Positions 34,528-43,961 of a stretch of 64,000 nucleotides of DNA are shown piece after piece. The notes beneath the pieces were generated by a model, which saw only the letters and a list, made by a program, of their open reading frames with translations, did no database searches and was not told the DNA's origin. This DNA comes from Lentisphaerae bacterium GWF2_57_35 (GTDB lineage: Bacteria; Verrucomicrobiota; Kiritimatiellia; CAIQIC01; GWF2-57-35): positions 140,970 to 204,969 of the forward strand of contig MHBK01000033.1 in the NCBI GenBank assembly GCA_001804865.1, in the 5' to 3' direction. The stretch's first letter is position 1, and each line of letters starts with the position of its first letter. Made by a program: the position numbers and the translations under genes.

Positions 34528-37005
34528 CTAACATTTTGGAAAATGGAAGTTTTGGTCCAAGGCGTGGATGAGTGCGGGGTAGGGTGTTTTGGCCTGATGG
34601 GCGGTCAGGAGCAGGTGGTAGAGTTCGTCGAAGACGCCGTCGATGATTTCGCCGGGGACGCCGTAGTAGAGGAAGTTGAGGGGCATGCCGTCGCCGAGCA
34701 GGTGGATGGTTTTCTCGCGTCCGTCGGGAAGGCCGCGAATGGCGATGCTGTGGCCTTGGGCGAGGCCGGTCTGGGGATCGACGATTCGTTCGGTTTCCAA
34801 GGCGACCGGCTGCCCGCCAAGAACGGGATTGGGCGTTTGCGCTAGCGTTTCCAACCATTCGGACAGTTGGGCGAATTCGCTGGTTTTGGTGGAGCCGCTA
34901 GCCAGATATAGCGCGTCGGGTTGGCCGTGGAGGAGCCAGTCTTCCAGAAAAGCGGGAGGCAGAACGCTTTCGCCGATAACGCCCAATATGAGGTCGAGAG
35001 CGCGGCGGCTTTCGAGGGGGATTTGTTGGAAGGCGGCGTATTCGCCGGGCGCGCCGTCGGGGACACACAGATCGAGGCCAATGGCAGAACCATGAGAGGC
35101 GCGTTGGCCGGCAATGCGAAAGAGGTGCCGCCCAATGTTGCCCCGATTACCCAGGATCAGAATTTTCCGATTCATGGACGTGCGCCCGCCGGCGCTCAGG
35201 ATGTGTTCGGCGGCTTCGAATAGGCTGAAGGCGCAGGCTTCGGCTTCGGCGTTGTTTTTATAGTGCGAGGTGGCGATGGTGAGGGCTGGTATCGCGAGAG
35301 CGCCATGCCGTTGCTGGACGTCGCGCAGGGCGTAATAACCGTTGGCCGTGTGCTCGATAGTGAATGGGAGTAGCGGGGCGAGATCGTCGCGGAGCGAAGA
35401 CTCGGGCGGTGGATCGTCCGGCGATGGGGCCAAGGCGCCGCTGTCGAGGGCGGCGGAGAAGGGGCGTCCTTCAAGGCACCATTGGTTGAGCAGAGGCGCG
35501 AGATAGCCGCCATCTTCGATGATTAACAGTCGTTGGTGGCGACGGCGCGCCTGCCGAAGTTCGAGCAGCATGAGGTGCAGAGCGGCCATGCGCATGGCTT
35601 CGAGATAGTCGGGACGGCGTCGGCGCAGTTCGGCTTCCAGGGGTTCGAGATGGGCGATGGGCGAAAGTTGTCGGCTCAGGTGATACGACGGTTTCAGGTG
35701 TTGCCCAAAGTTGTCCTGCAAGGCGTGGAAGGCATGGGATTCGGCCGGCAGGCTGAGCATGTCTTCGATATAGGCGGGAGGAATGACGCCGCGATAGCGC
35801 ACGAACAAGGTGGTGATGGCTTCCGCGCCGGTCTTCTGCAAGGCTTTGATGAGGCCTAGAACTTCCGTGGTGGCATGATGGATGAGCAGGATGCGGGCGC
35901 CGGCGAGGGCATGCGGATCGGTTTGCCGGACGCGCGCATCGAGGCGCGGCAGCCGCTGCAGATGTCGTTGGGTGTCGGGCGGCGGACGAGGGGTGTCCAG
36001 GCTGATATTGAGCGCCGCGCCATGACGGGAGATGTCGAGGTAAACGCGGCGGTCGCCGTCGGCGATCGCGATGAGTCGCCCGCGGGCCAGAACGCGGAGG
36101 GCGGTATCGTCTTCGAGCAACGCCAACACGCGGGTGAGGGTGGCTTGCAGAGGCGGCTCGGAAGTTTGGAGATTCTCGGCAAGCTTGGAGGGCCAGCGGA
36201 TGGTCAGGCCGGCGAGCCGGGGCAGGCCGCCTTCGATGAGGCGCTCGAAGAGAGGCGGGAGGCGCGCGGGAATTTCGGTCAGCTCCCGGCGCTGGTTTCC
36301 ACATTCACGATGCACCCCGTTGGCGAGCTGTTCGGCCATGGAGGCCATATCGGCGCGATAGTGGCGTTGGGCGATGTCTTTTACAATGCGATGCGGAATG
36401 CGTTTAAGATTGAGCCGGGTGTCGGCCGTGAGTTCGATGGTCAGGCGTAAAAAATGGGCGGATGGGTCGTGTTCGATGAGCAGAAAATACGGGGAAGGAG
36501 CGGGAGAGGCATCGAACGGGAACAGGAGCGCAACCGGCAGTTGGTTGGGATCTTTTGGAAAAAGCAGCTCGGCCCAGGCGGGCGTTCGCAGGGCGCCGAA
36601 CAAGGCCAGCAATTGAGCCGGCAGCGATTCGGCGCATGGGGCCAGGACGCGGGCGGCGGACGCGCGGACGTAGAGCAGCAGGTGCGAGGCGCCGAGAGCA
36701 GCCAGTTCGGGGGTCAAGGCGCTATCGATGGGAATCTGGAGCAGCAAGTCGGAGGACGTCGTGCGGGTTTGTTCGAGGACCTGCGCAGCGATATGCCCGG
36801 TAAAGGATCGTAAGCCGCTGAACAGGCGCAGCCGCGAGAGGTCGATGTGATAGGAAGAGTCCGGTTGTTCGATGAGCGGTTCGCCCAGCGTGGTCGGCAG
36901 TAAGGCGGCATCGGGTTCGGCGCCTGCGGGCCGGGCGAGGCGCGAGGATTGGACGAGATTCGTGAGAATAGCTCCGATTTTCTTTCCGGGGGAAGCATTG
37001 CTCAT
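34528..37005 (-). CDS. Large protein with AdoHcy hydrolase-like C-terminal half
   Basis: An 825-residue protein, third gene of a coupled operon. The C-terminal half (about 368-825) follows S-adenosylhomocysteine hydrolase in order: ARILLIHHATTEVLGLIKAL, LLIIEDGGYLAPLL (496, like the LDDGGDLT segment), IEHTANGYYALRDV (550), IPALTIATSHYKNNAEA (572), the Rossmann-type ILGNRGNIGRHLFRIAG (617), then LDLILGVIGESVLPPAFLED and LLGDGMPLNFLYYG. Several catalytic positions differ: the Asp-Asn pair after the essential Lys reads Glu-Ala, although Lys583 and Glu551 stay. Residues 1-360 match nothing I recognise. It is probably not a standard SAHH, since those are about 430-480 residues. NAD binding is plausible. 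It overlaps the upstream gene as ATGA. Confidence 0.68.
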   Translation of the reverse strand: MSNASPGKKIGAILTNLVQSSRLARPAGAEPDAALLPTTLGEPLIEQPDSSYHIDLSRLRLFSGLRSFTGHIAAQVLEQTRTTSSDLLLQIPIDSALTPELAALGASHLLLYVRASAARVLAPCAESLPAQLLALFGALRTPAWAELLFPKDPNQLPVALLFPFDASPAPSPYFLLIEHDPSAHFLRLTIELTADTRLNLKRIPHRIVKDIAQRHYRADMASMAEQLANGVHRECGNQRRELTEIPARLPPLFERLIEGGLPRLAGLTIRWPSKLAENLQTSEPPLQATLTRVLALLEDDTALRVLARGRLIAIADGDRRVYLDISRHGAALNISLDTPRPPPDTQRHLQRLPRLDARVRQTDPHALAGARILLIHHATTEVLGLIKALQKTGAEAITTLFVRYRGVIPPAYIEDMLSLPAESHAFHALQDNFGQHLKPSYHLSRQLSPIAHLEPLEAELRRRRPDYLEAMRMAALHLMLLELRQARRRHQRLLIIEDGGYLAPLLNQWCLEGRPFSAALDSGALAPSPDDPPPESSLRDDLAPLLPFTIEHTANGYYALRDVQQRHGALAIPALTIATSHYKNNAEAEACAFSLFEAAEHILSAGGRTSMNRKILILGNRGNIGRHLFRIAGQRASHGSAIGLDLCVPDGAPGEYAAFQQIPLESRRALDLILGVIGESVLPPAFLEDWLLHGQPDALYLASGSTKTSEFAQLSEWLETLAQTPNPVLGGQPVALETERIVDPQTGLAQGHSIAIRGLPDGREKTIHLLGDGMPLNFLYYGVPGEIIDGVFDELYHLLLTAHQAKTPYPALIHALDQNFHFPKC

Positions 37006-38060
37006 GTGGGGGCTTTCTCCGTTTTAGCAGGTTGCTCCAGGCCCTGGCGCAGGGCGCGGGCTTTGGCTTTGAGATCTTTGAAGTGGTCGGCGCTCGTGAT
37101 GCGGGCCAGATCGGCCTGATGCTTCGATTGATCAATAATGATCGTCAGATCGTCTATTTTCTTGCGCAGAACGAGTTCGCGAGTCCGGACGGCGTCCATC
37201 ATGTCGCGAAACAAACCGGAGAGAAGCCCGAATTCGTCGGAGCGTCCCGCGAGAGGGTTGAACTCGGCGGCCTCGGGATACTGCCCGTCGCGTGCACGGC
37301 GGGCGAGTTCGGCGAGGGACATGACAGGGGCGGTAATCTGCCGCGAGAGCAGCAGGGAGAAGGCCAGTCCGACGACGAGGATCAGAACCGTGACGCAGCC
37401 CAGCAGATAGAGTTTTACGATGGAAAAATTATTATCGGAAGAAACCAGAACACCGCCCAGCCAGGTGGCGATGACCGTGAACAGAAGAAGATAGTGGATG
37501 GCCAGCAGGGTGCGGATTTCGATGTCGACGCGGAGCAACCGCCGGGCGTAAAGCAACGGCGGAATGAGGAGAAACGCCCAGAGCAGGTCGGTGATGAAGA
37601 TCGGAAGAAAAAGGTGGAAGAGGGCGACAGCGGGAGGCGCAGCTCCGGTGGCCGCTTCGTATCCGGTGGCGATGGCAAAGGGCGCGCTGCTGGCGAGCAT
37701 GAGCAGGACTTGCAGCTTGACGAAGGAGCGCATGCGCGCGATCGGAGTCACGTGCCAGGCCGTAGCGAAACCGGGAATCGCGCCCATCAGTCCGTTGGCA
37801 AGACTCCAGATGGGGGCGAACAGAAAGCCTTTTCCGGAAATCGCATAGCCGAGCATGTCGCCGAGCGCGCCGCTAATGAAGCCGGCGAAGGGTCCGTACA
37901 GCACGCCAACAAACATGGGCAGGACTACTTGCGGGCGCAGTTCGGCAAACGTGCAGCCGGGCAGGTAGGCATTGCCGGAAAGTACATTGGCAATGCCATA
38001 GATGCAGGCGACGATCAAAGAGAAGCGCAGACTGGCGGCATCGAAGCGGGCGATGCGCAT
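37002..38060 (-). CDS. ECF-S-like membrane protein with HAMP domain and coiled coil
   Basis: A 352-residue protein. Residues 10-175 form five to six membrane helices with the pattern of an ECF transporter substrate-binding (S) component: LRPQVVLPMFVGVLYGPFAG and then FISGALGDMLGYAISGKGFL at 61-80, the G-x-LGD-x-GY motif common in that family. Two more helices follow (about 186-206 and 216-238), then a HAMP-like linker (SRQITAPVMSLAELARRARD to about 293) and a cytoplasmic coiled coil to the end. The HAMP and coiled coil suggest that the membrane domain senses a ligand and signals inward. No ECF ATPases or T component are next to it. It is coupled to the gene before by TAATG and to the gene after by ATGA. 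Confidence 0.7.
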   Translation of the reverse strand: MRIARFDAASLRFSLIVACIYGIANVLSGNAYLPGCTFAELRPQVVLPMFVGVLYGPFAGFISGALGDMLGYAISGKGFLFAPIWSLANGLMGAIPGFATAWHVTPIARMRSFVKLQVLLMLASSAPFAIATGYEAATGAAPPAVALFHLFLPIFITDLLWAFLLIPPLLYARRLLRVDIEIRTLLAIHYLLLFTVIATWLGGVLVSSDNNFSIVKLYLLGCVTVLILVVGLAFSLLLSRQITAPVMSLAELARRARDGQYPEAAEFNPLAGRSDEFGLLSGLFRDMMDAVRTRELVLRKKIDDLTIIIDQSKHQADLARITSADHFKDLKAKARALRQGLEQPAKTEKAPT

Positions 38061-38830
38061 TACGCTTCCTCCGACTCAAGCAGAAGGGCTGCAACTTTCT
38101 CAAGTTGGCGGGTGATGGGATGCTGAGGATACTTGGCGACAAAAACGCCCTGACTTGCCAGGGTCATAAGATCGTCGGAATGGGGAATCACGGCAGCGAC
38201 GGGACATTTATAGGTGGTCTCAACGGTCTGGCGGATGCGTTCCGGATCGAGGGACAGCGGCGCTTTATTGACAAGAATGGCCATGTGGGGCACTTCCAAT
38301 TCGCGAGCGACATCGACGGTGAGGGCGGTGCCCTGATAATCCTGATGGTCGGGACGCATGACTACGAGAAGAAAATTGGATAGAGCGATCGACAGGAGCG
38401 TTTCTTCGTTGATGCCGGGATGAGTGTCCACGAGCAGGATATCCAGGTTGAGATCGACCGCGAGCTGACGGTAGCCTTCGCCCAGGAGATTGATGTCGTA
38501 CCCGTCGCGCAACATGCGGGCGATGTCGGCGGCATTGACGCTGGAAGAGACGAGGTGGAGTCGTCCGGCGGATGGGGCGCCTTCGAAAAGGCCCGTGATC
38601 TCTTGGGCGGCGTCGCGAATGGGACATTCGCCCCAGAGGTAATCGTTGAGCGTCCGGCGGACGGTTCCAGGGTTTAGGCCAAAGAGGACATGCACGCCGG
38701 GCGAGGGGATATCGGTGTCGATGAGCGCAACGCGTTTTCCTTGCCGGGCAAACAGAACGGCCAGATTGGCGGCTGTATTCGATTTGCCGGTTCCGCCACG
38801 GAAGGAATGGACCGAAATTACCGTCGCCAT
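38060..38830 (-). CDS. ParA/MinD-family ATPase with RGGTGKS P-loop
   Basis: A 256-residue ParA/MinD-type ATPase, first gene of the three-gene operon. The P-loop is HSFRGGTGKSNTAANLA (8-24): the usual signature Lys at position 11 of the deviant Walker A is Arg, while Lys16 that contacts phosphate stays. Switch I is ALIDTDIPSPGVHVLFGL and Walker B is ILLVDTHPGINEETL. MinD-like proteins dimerise on ATP and often bind membrane or partner proteins. No amphipathic C-terminal MinD helix is clear. Being cotranscribed with the ECF-S/HAMP protein suggests membrane-linked work rather than plasmid partition. Confidence 0.85.
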   Translation of the reverse strand: MATVISVHSFRGGTGKSNTAANLAVLFARQGKRVALIDTDIPSPGVHVLFGLNPGTVRRTLNDYLWGECPIRDAAQEITGLFEGAPSAGRLHLVSSSVNAADIARMLRDGYDINLLGEGYRQLAVDLNLDILLVDTHPGINEETLLSIALSNFLLVVMRPDHQDYQGTALTVDVARELEVPHMAILVNKAPLSLDPERIRQTVETTYKCPVAAVIPHSDDLMTLASQGVFVAKYPQHPITRQLEKVAALLLESEEA

Positions 38831-38948
38831 AAGAGATGCTCCAACCTCCTTTATTCAATGGATTAACCATAGAGGGCAAGGGAAAAAGAATAAAGAGCAA
38901 AAAGGCGAATGACCATATATAGGGTGCATCCTTCACTGCCGCAACAGC

Positions 38949-38970
38949 GGACGGCGACGGAGCGCCGTCC
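38949..38970. repeat. GGACGGCG palindrome in intergenic space
   Basis: GGACGGCG and CGCCGTCC pair across six bases. A related palindrome (AGGACGGC, GCCGTCCT) lies at 58208-58229, and GCGACGGAGCGCGCCCC at 39951 is a partial copy. The divergent spacer 38831-39055 has nothing else apart from the ribosome binding site of the next gene. Confidence 0.5.
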
Positions 38971-39055
38971 CTACCGTTTAATTTCCTTGCGCAGAACCAC
39001 GGGAGCAACTATTTATCCCGGCTCGAAAATTCAACATACCACAAGGAGATCGTGA

Positions 39056-39868
39056 ATGAGAAAAGCGTACGAGATTGCGACCGTGATTGGTTTGAGCCTA
39101 GGATTGGTTGGTTCGGCCGCGAGTTTTGGCGAGAAAACCAATGCCATCGACAAGGTCGAAAAGAGCGATAAAACCGTCAAAACGGAAAAAAGCGTGCAAG
39201 GCGCAAAGCTCGCCAAAACGGCGCCGGCTTCCAAATTTGAGTTGAAAGTCGACGGCGATTATTTGTTCCCAGGTGAAGACTTCTATTTTGATAAAGCCTA
39301 TGGAGCATCAGCCAAGTTGATTTATTGGCTCCACAAGAACTTTGGCCTGGCTTTGGCGGCCGGAGTCCAGAAGTGGGATGCGAAAGATGAGCTGCGGGTC
39401 GATCCGGCGGAAGACTGGGGTTCCGGATTTGCCTTCATTTATGGCGAAAAGTATTCGGGCGATGCAAAAATGTTTCCTCTCGGCGGTTCCGTCGTAGCCA
39501 AATTCGAGCTGGCGAAGAAACTCAACCTATCGTTGGAAGGCGGGCTTCGCTACGTCATGATCAGTTCGGATGTGTCATTGGAAACGATGGGCGCCCTTGT
39601 GGATACCTGGTATGACAACGAGATCGTGGATAGTGTGAAGCTTGACTATGACGTGGACATGGACAACGGATTTATCGGGCTTTTGGCGGCCGACCTGGAC
39701 TATGAAATAGTGAGAAATACGAGCTTGTTTGTTGGCGGCGGCTATCAAATCGATATTTCCAAGTCTACTCCCACTATTACTTTGCGGAATGGCGAGAACG
39801 TTGACTTGGAGGAAGATAACGCGCTCAAAGGCTTTTTCGTGCGCGCGGGTGCGGCTTATCTGTTCTAA
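39056..39868 (+). CDS. Outer membrane beta-barrel protein
   Basis: A 270-residue protein with a signal peptide (IATVIGLSLGLVGSAASFG) followed by a Lys-rich, disordered region (about 25-60, many Lys/Thr). The remainder is a small barrel: KFELKVDGDYLFPGED, SAKLIYWLHKNFGLALAAGV, LNLSLEGGLRYVMISSDV, TSLFVGGGYQID, with a final strand GFFVRAGAAYLF ending in Phe as outer-membrane barrels do. AAGGAG is well placed before the start. The fold is similar to OmpW or to opacity-type barrels, but the family is not certain. A terminator hairpin follows. Confidence 0.72.
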   Translation: MRKAYEIATVIGLSLGLVGSAASFGEKTNAIDKVEKSDKTVKTEKSVQGAKLAKTAPASKFELKVDGDYLFPGEDFYFDKAYGASAKLIYWLHKNFGLALAAGVQKWDAKDELRVDPAEDWGSGFAFIYGEKYSGDAKMFPLGGSVVAKFELAKKLNLSLEGGLRYVMISSDVSLETMGALVDTWYDNEIVDSVKLDYDVDMDNGFIGLLAADLDYEIVRNTSLFVGGGYQIDISKSTPTITLRNGENVDLEEDNALKGFFVRAGAAYLF

Positions 39869-39913
39869 GTCGCAGTCTACCGAATAATTCAAAAAACGAT
39901 CTTAAAGATTTTG

Positions 39914-39939
39914 GAGGGTTCCGCTCTGTCGGAACCTTC
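39914..39939 (+). terminator. Intrinsic terminator after the barrel gene
   Basis: A stem of about ten pairs (GAGGGTTCCG and CGGAACCTTC, one G-T pair) with loop CTCTGT is followed by TTCTTCC, 45 bases after the stop codon of the barrel gene. Confidence 0.6.
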
Positions 39940-40192
39940 TTCTTCCGGTCGCGACGGAGCGCGCCCCTCCAAAAAAGGGCACGTCTCAAGATTCAAGAAT
40001 GAGCAGGGCTGCTCGTTAAGACAGCGGCTTCAGGTTCATCTCCAGGGAAAACGGTTGGCCGCCCGACTTTTCTCACCCACATTCGTGTCTATTCGTGTTC
40101 AGTCGTGGTTTAAAACATTCTGTCGATTGGCTCGACAAGGCTTTCCCGAAACGATATTGAAGAACGGTTTTCATTGACGATTTGGGAGTGAA
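39940..40192. other. Intergenic space with repeat fragments
   Basis: A GCGACGGAGCG fragment at 39951 and an inverted ACCACGAAT-type repeat (ACATTCGTGTCTATTCGTG at 40079-40097, then TCAGTCGTGGTT) are seen. No ORF here looks like a gene. Confidence 0.45.
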
Positions 40193-41176
40193 ATGCCGGA
40201 AAGAGATTTATTACTGGATGTGCGCGGCCTGAAGATCGAATTCGGGACCGGAGCGCAGGGGCTTCGGGTGGTGGATGACCTGAGCTTCAATGTGCGCGAC
40301 GGAGAAACCGTGGCCCTGGTGGGCGAAAGCGGGTGCGGCAAAAGCGTGACCGCTCTCGCGCTGGCCAAGCTGATTCCCCAGCCGCCCGGACGCTTTGCTG
40401 GAGGCGAAGTCCTTTTCGGCGGGCAGAATGTGTTGTCGATGGGGGAGAAGGAACTGCGCCGGTTGCGGGGGGCGGACATTTCCTATGTGTTCCAGGAACC
40501 AGGGCAGTCGCTGAATCCGGTTTTTCGCATTGGCTGGCAGCTTCGCGAAGCGTTGCAGATCCATCGTCCGGACCAGGCAACCACGGAAGAGATGGTGCGG
40601 TTGTTGAAGCAGGTCGGCTTGCCGGATCCCGAGCAAAAACTCAGAGCCTATCCCCACGAACTCAGCGGCGGGATGCAGCAACGCGTGATGATCGCCATGG
40701 CGCTGGCCTGTCGGCCGCGGCTGCTGGTGGCCGACGAACCGACGACGGCGTTGGACGTGACGATTCAATTGCAGATTCTCGAACTGCTGAAGGACCTGCA
40801 ACGGCAACTTGGCATGGCGGTGATTTTAATCACGCACAATCTGGGGTTGGTGGCCGACTGCGCGCACCGCGTGAACGTGATGTATGCGGGAAGAATTGTC
40901 GAAGCAGGCCCGACGGAAGAGGTGCTGGGACATCCGCGGCATCCGTACACAAGGGGGTTATTGGAGGCGGTGCCCAAATTGGAGGGGTCAGCAGGACATT
41001 TAAAAGGCATCGACGGCCATGTGCCGAATCCGGCGCGAATGCCTTCCGGCTGCAAGTTTCATCCACGATGTCCGCTTTGCGCGGAGATTTGCCGGGAACG
41101 AGAACCCGCGGATGAGACGGTTAGAGAAGATCATATTGTCAGGTGTCATTTTTGGCAGAAAGGCGGGGACTCGTGA
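40193..41176 (+). CDS. Oligopeptide/dipeptide ABC transporter ATPase, DppD/OppD type
   Basis: A 327-residue ABC ATPase. Walker A LVGESGCGKSVTAL is at about 43-56, the Q-loop YVFQEPGQSLNPVFR at 97-111, the signature ELSGGMQQRVMIAMAL at 158-173 and Walker B LLVADEPTTALD at 180-191. The C-terminal CKFHPRCPLCAEIC is the Cys-rich oligopeptide-family tail that binds an iron-sulfur cluster in some members. It powers import of peptides through a DppBC/OppBC permease. It is immediately followed by the DppF-like partner. The permease and binding protein are not in this window. AAATG with GGGAGTG upstream supports the start. Confidence 0.93.
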   Translation: MPERDLLLDVRGLKIEFGTGAQGLRVVDDLSFNVRDGETVALVGESGCGKSVTALALAKLIPQPPGRFAGGEVLFGGQNVLSMGEKELRRLRGADISYVFQEPGQSLNPVFRIGWQLREALQIHRPDQATTEEMVRLLKQVGLPDPEQKLRAYPHELSGGMQQRVMIAMALACRPRLLVADEPTTALDVTIQLQILELLKDLQRQLGMAVILITHNLGLVADCAHRVNVMYAGRIVEAGPTEEVLGHPRHPYTRGLLEAVPKLEGSAGHLKGIDGHVPNPARMPSGCKFHPRCPLCAEICREREPADETVREDHIVRCHFWQKGGDS

Positions 41177-42177
41177 GTGTTGTCCCGCTGTTAGAGGTTG
41201 ATGCTTTGAAAGTTTATTACGGCGCCAGCTTCCGCCAGGTTCGCGCCGTGGATGGAGTCAGTTTCCGATTGGCGAAAGGGCAGTGCATGGGGCTGGTGGG
41301 GGAAAGCGGCTGCGGAAAGAGCACCCTGGGCCGGGCGATACTTCGGTTGGAGCCGATTCATGCGGGAAGCATTCGATTTAACGGCGCCGATATCGTTTCA
41401 TTCAAAGGAGTCGATCTAAAGGCCTTTCGGCGAAAAGCCCAGATGGTCTTTCAAGATCCTTATGGCTCGTTGAATCCCCGTATGAGCATTGGCCGCGCGA
41501 TTGAGGAAGTGCTGGATGTGCATAAGATCGGTCCCCGGGAAACGCGCAGGACGCGGGTAAGCGAATTGCTGGAAGCGGTGGGGCTGGAGGCCGGCTATGC
41601 GGGGCGATATCCTCACGAATTCAGCGGGGGACAGCGGCAACGGATTGGCATCGCTCGCGCGCTGGCGGTGGAGCCGGAGTTGATCGTCGCGGACGAACCG
41701 GTGTCGGCGCTGGACGTCTCGGTGCAGGTACAGATTTTGAACTTGCTGAAGGACCTTCAGCAGAAAATGAACCTAACCTATCTTTTTGTGGCGCATGATC
41801 TGGCGGTGGTTCGGTATATTTGCTCCGATGTGGTCGTGATGTATTTGGGACGGATCATGGAAGCGGGACCTTCCGACGAGTTGTATCGGCAGCCTGCGCA
41901 TCCGTATACGGTCGCCTTGCTTTCGGCGGTTCCGGATGTGAACCGGGCGCTCAAGGCCCGGAAGCAGCCGCAGGATTCCAGCCAGGTACGCGGCGATGTG
42001 CCGTCGATATCGGGATCGATTCCGGGCTGCCCGTTTCATCCCCGGTGCCCGCGGGCGGAAGCGCGCTGCCGGCAGGAAATTCCGGCTTTACGGATAGTTG
42101 GCGACGGCAGCCGACTGAGCGCATGTCATTTTGCGGAGGAAGTATGGGAGAAGTGGGCAGTGAACAGTGATCAGTGA
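41173..42177 (+). CDS. Oligopeptide/dipeptide ABC transporter ATPase, DppF/OppF type
   Basis: A 334-residue partner of the DppD-type ATPase. Walker A is LVGESGCGKSTLGRAIL, the Q-loop MVFQDPYGSLNPRM, the signature EFSGGQRQRIGIARAL and Walker B LIVADEPVSALD. The C-terminal PGCPFHPRCPRAEARC is the matching Cys cluster. The GTG at 41173 overlaps the upstream stop (GTGA), so the two are translationally coupled. The last residues (VNSDQ) are encoded by the first units of the low-complexity repeat array at 42157, so the natural C-terminus may have been replaced when the array arose. Confidence 0.92.
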   Translation: MSVVPLLEVDALKVYYGASFRQVRAVDGVSFRLAKGQCMGLVGESGCGKSTLGRAILRLEPIHAGSIRFNGADIVSFKGVDLKAFRRKAQMVFQDPYGSLNPRMSIGRAIEEVLDVHKIGPRETRRTRVSELLEAVGLEAGYAGRYPHEFSGGQRQRIGIARALAVEPELIVADEPVSALDVSVQVQILNLLKDLQQKMNLTYLFVAHDLAVVRYICSDVVVMYLGRIMEAGPSDELYRQPAHPYTVALLSAVPDVNRALKARKQPQDSSQVRGDVPSISGSIPGCPFHPRCPRAEARCRQEIPALRIVGDGSRLSACHFAEEVWEKWAVNSDQ

Positions 42178-42344
42178 TCAGTGAAGAGTTATCAGTAAAC
42201 AGTGATCAGTAAACAGTAATCAGTTGACAGTAATCAGTGAATATAGATCAATTAGTTGATAAGTTTCGGCACTGACAACTGATCACTGATTACTGACAAC
42301 TGATCACTGATTACTGACAACTGATCACTGATTACTGATTACTG
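42157..42344. repeat. Inverted heptad-repeat array (CAGTGAT/CAGTAAT)
   Basis: The left arm (about 42157-42240) is a run of CAGTGAT, CAGTAAA and CAGTAAT heptads. The right arm (about 42271-42344) holds three perfect 21-base tandem units made of ACTGACA, ACTGATC and ACTGATT, followed by ACTGATT. The right arm is the reverse complement pattern of the left, giving a large cruciform-like inverted repeat between dppF and tgt. There are no spacer-repeat units, so it is not a CRISPR array. Confidence 0.8.
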
Positions 42345-42390
42345 CTCCCCCCCTGCTTCCTGGTCACCGGCACGAACTCTCATGGAATAG

Positions 42391-43542
<1,152 letters not shown>

Positions 43543-43575
43543 GTTTTAGAAAAAAACAAAAAAAGGAGCAACGCC

Positions 43576-43929
43576 ATGTTGGAAAATCTGATGAGCATAG
43601 CGATGGGAATGCCGGGCGGCGGCGCCGGGCAGGAGCAGCAATCGCCGATCTTTATGTTCGGCTGGCTCGGCATCATGATCGTGATTTTTTATTTCATGCT
43701 GATTCGTCCGCAGCAGCGCCGGGAAAAGGAACGCCGCGCCATGATGGACAACGTTAAGAGCGGCGACCGGGTGGCCTTCAGCGGCGGCATCCTGGGCATC
43801 GTCGCCAACGTGAAGGACAAAACCCTGGTGATCAAAGTGGCCGACAACGTCAAAATCGAAGTCAGCCGCGCCGCGGTAACGCAGATCTTGGAAAAGGGCG
43901 AGCAGCCTTCGGAATCGGAAAAGAAATAG
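43576..43929 (+). CDS. yajC: Preprotein translocase subunit YajC
   Basis: A 117-residue small membrane protein. It has one membrane helix (FGWLGIMIVIFYFMLIRPQQ) followed by the family hallmark RPQQRREKERRAMMDNVKSG and GDRVAFSGGILGIVANVKD. YajC binds SecDF and helps Sec translocation. AAGGAG lies nine bases before the start, and the gene lies between tgt and secDF. Confidence 0.96.
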   Translation: MLENLMSIAMGMPGGGAGQEQQSPIFMFGWLGIMIVIFYFMLIRPQQRREKERRAMMDNVKSGDRVAFSGGILGIVANVKDKTLVIKVADNVKIEVSRAAVTQILEKGEQPSESEKK

Positions 43930-43961
43930 TTTTTTAAAGCGATAGATCGAGGAAGAACGTC

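Noticed and set aside
37032..38126. 364-residue plus-strand ORF
   Set aside because: Antisense to the ECF-S-like gene, which has clear membrane helices and coupled overlaps.
40193..42177. Complete peptide import operon
   Set aside because: Only the two ATPases are present; permease and binding protein genes are absent on both sides.
42157..42344. CRISPR-like array
   Set aside because: Units are short heptads and 21-base tandems without unique spacers, and no cas genes are present.
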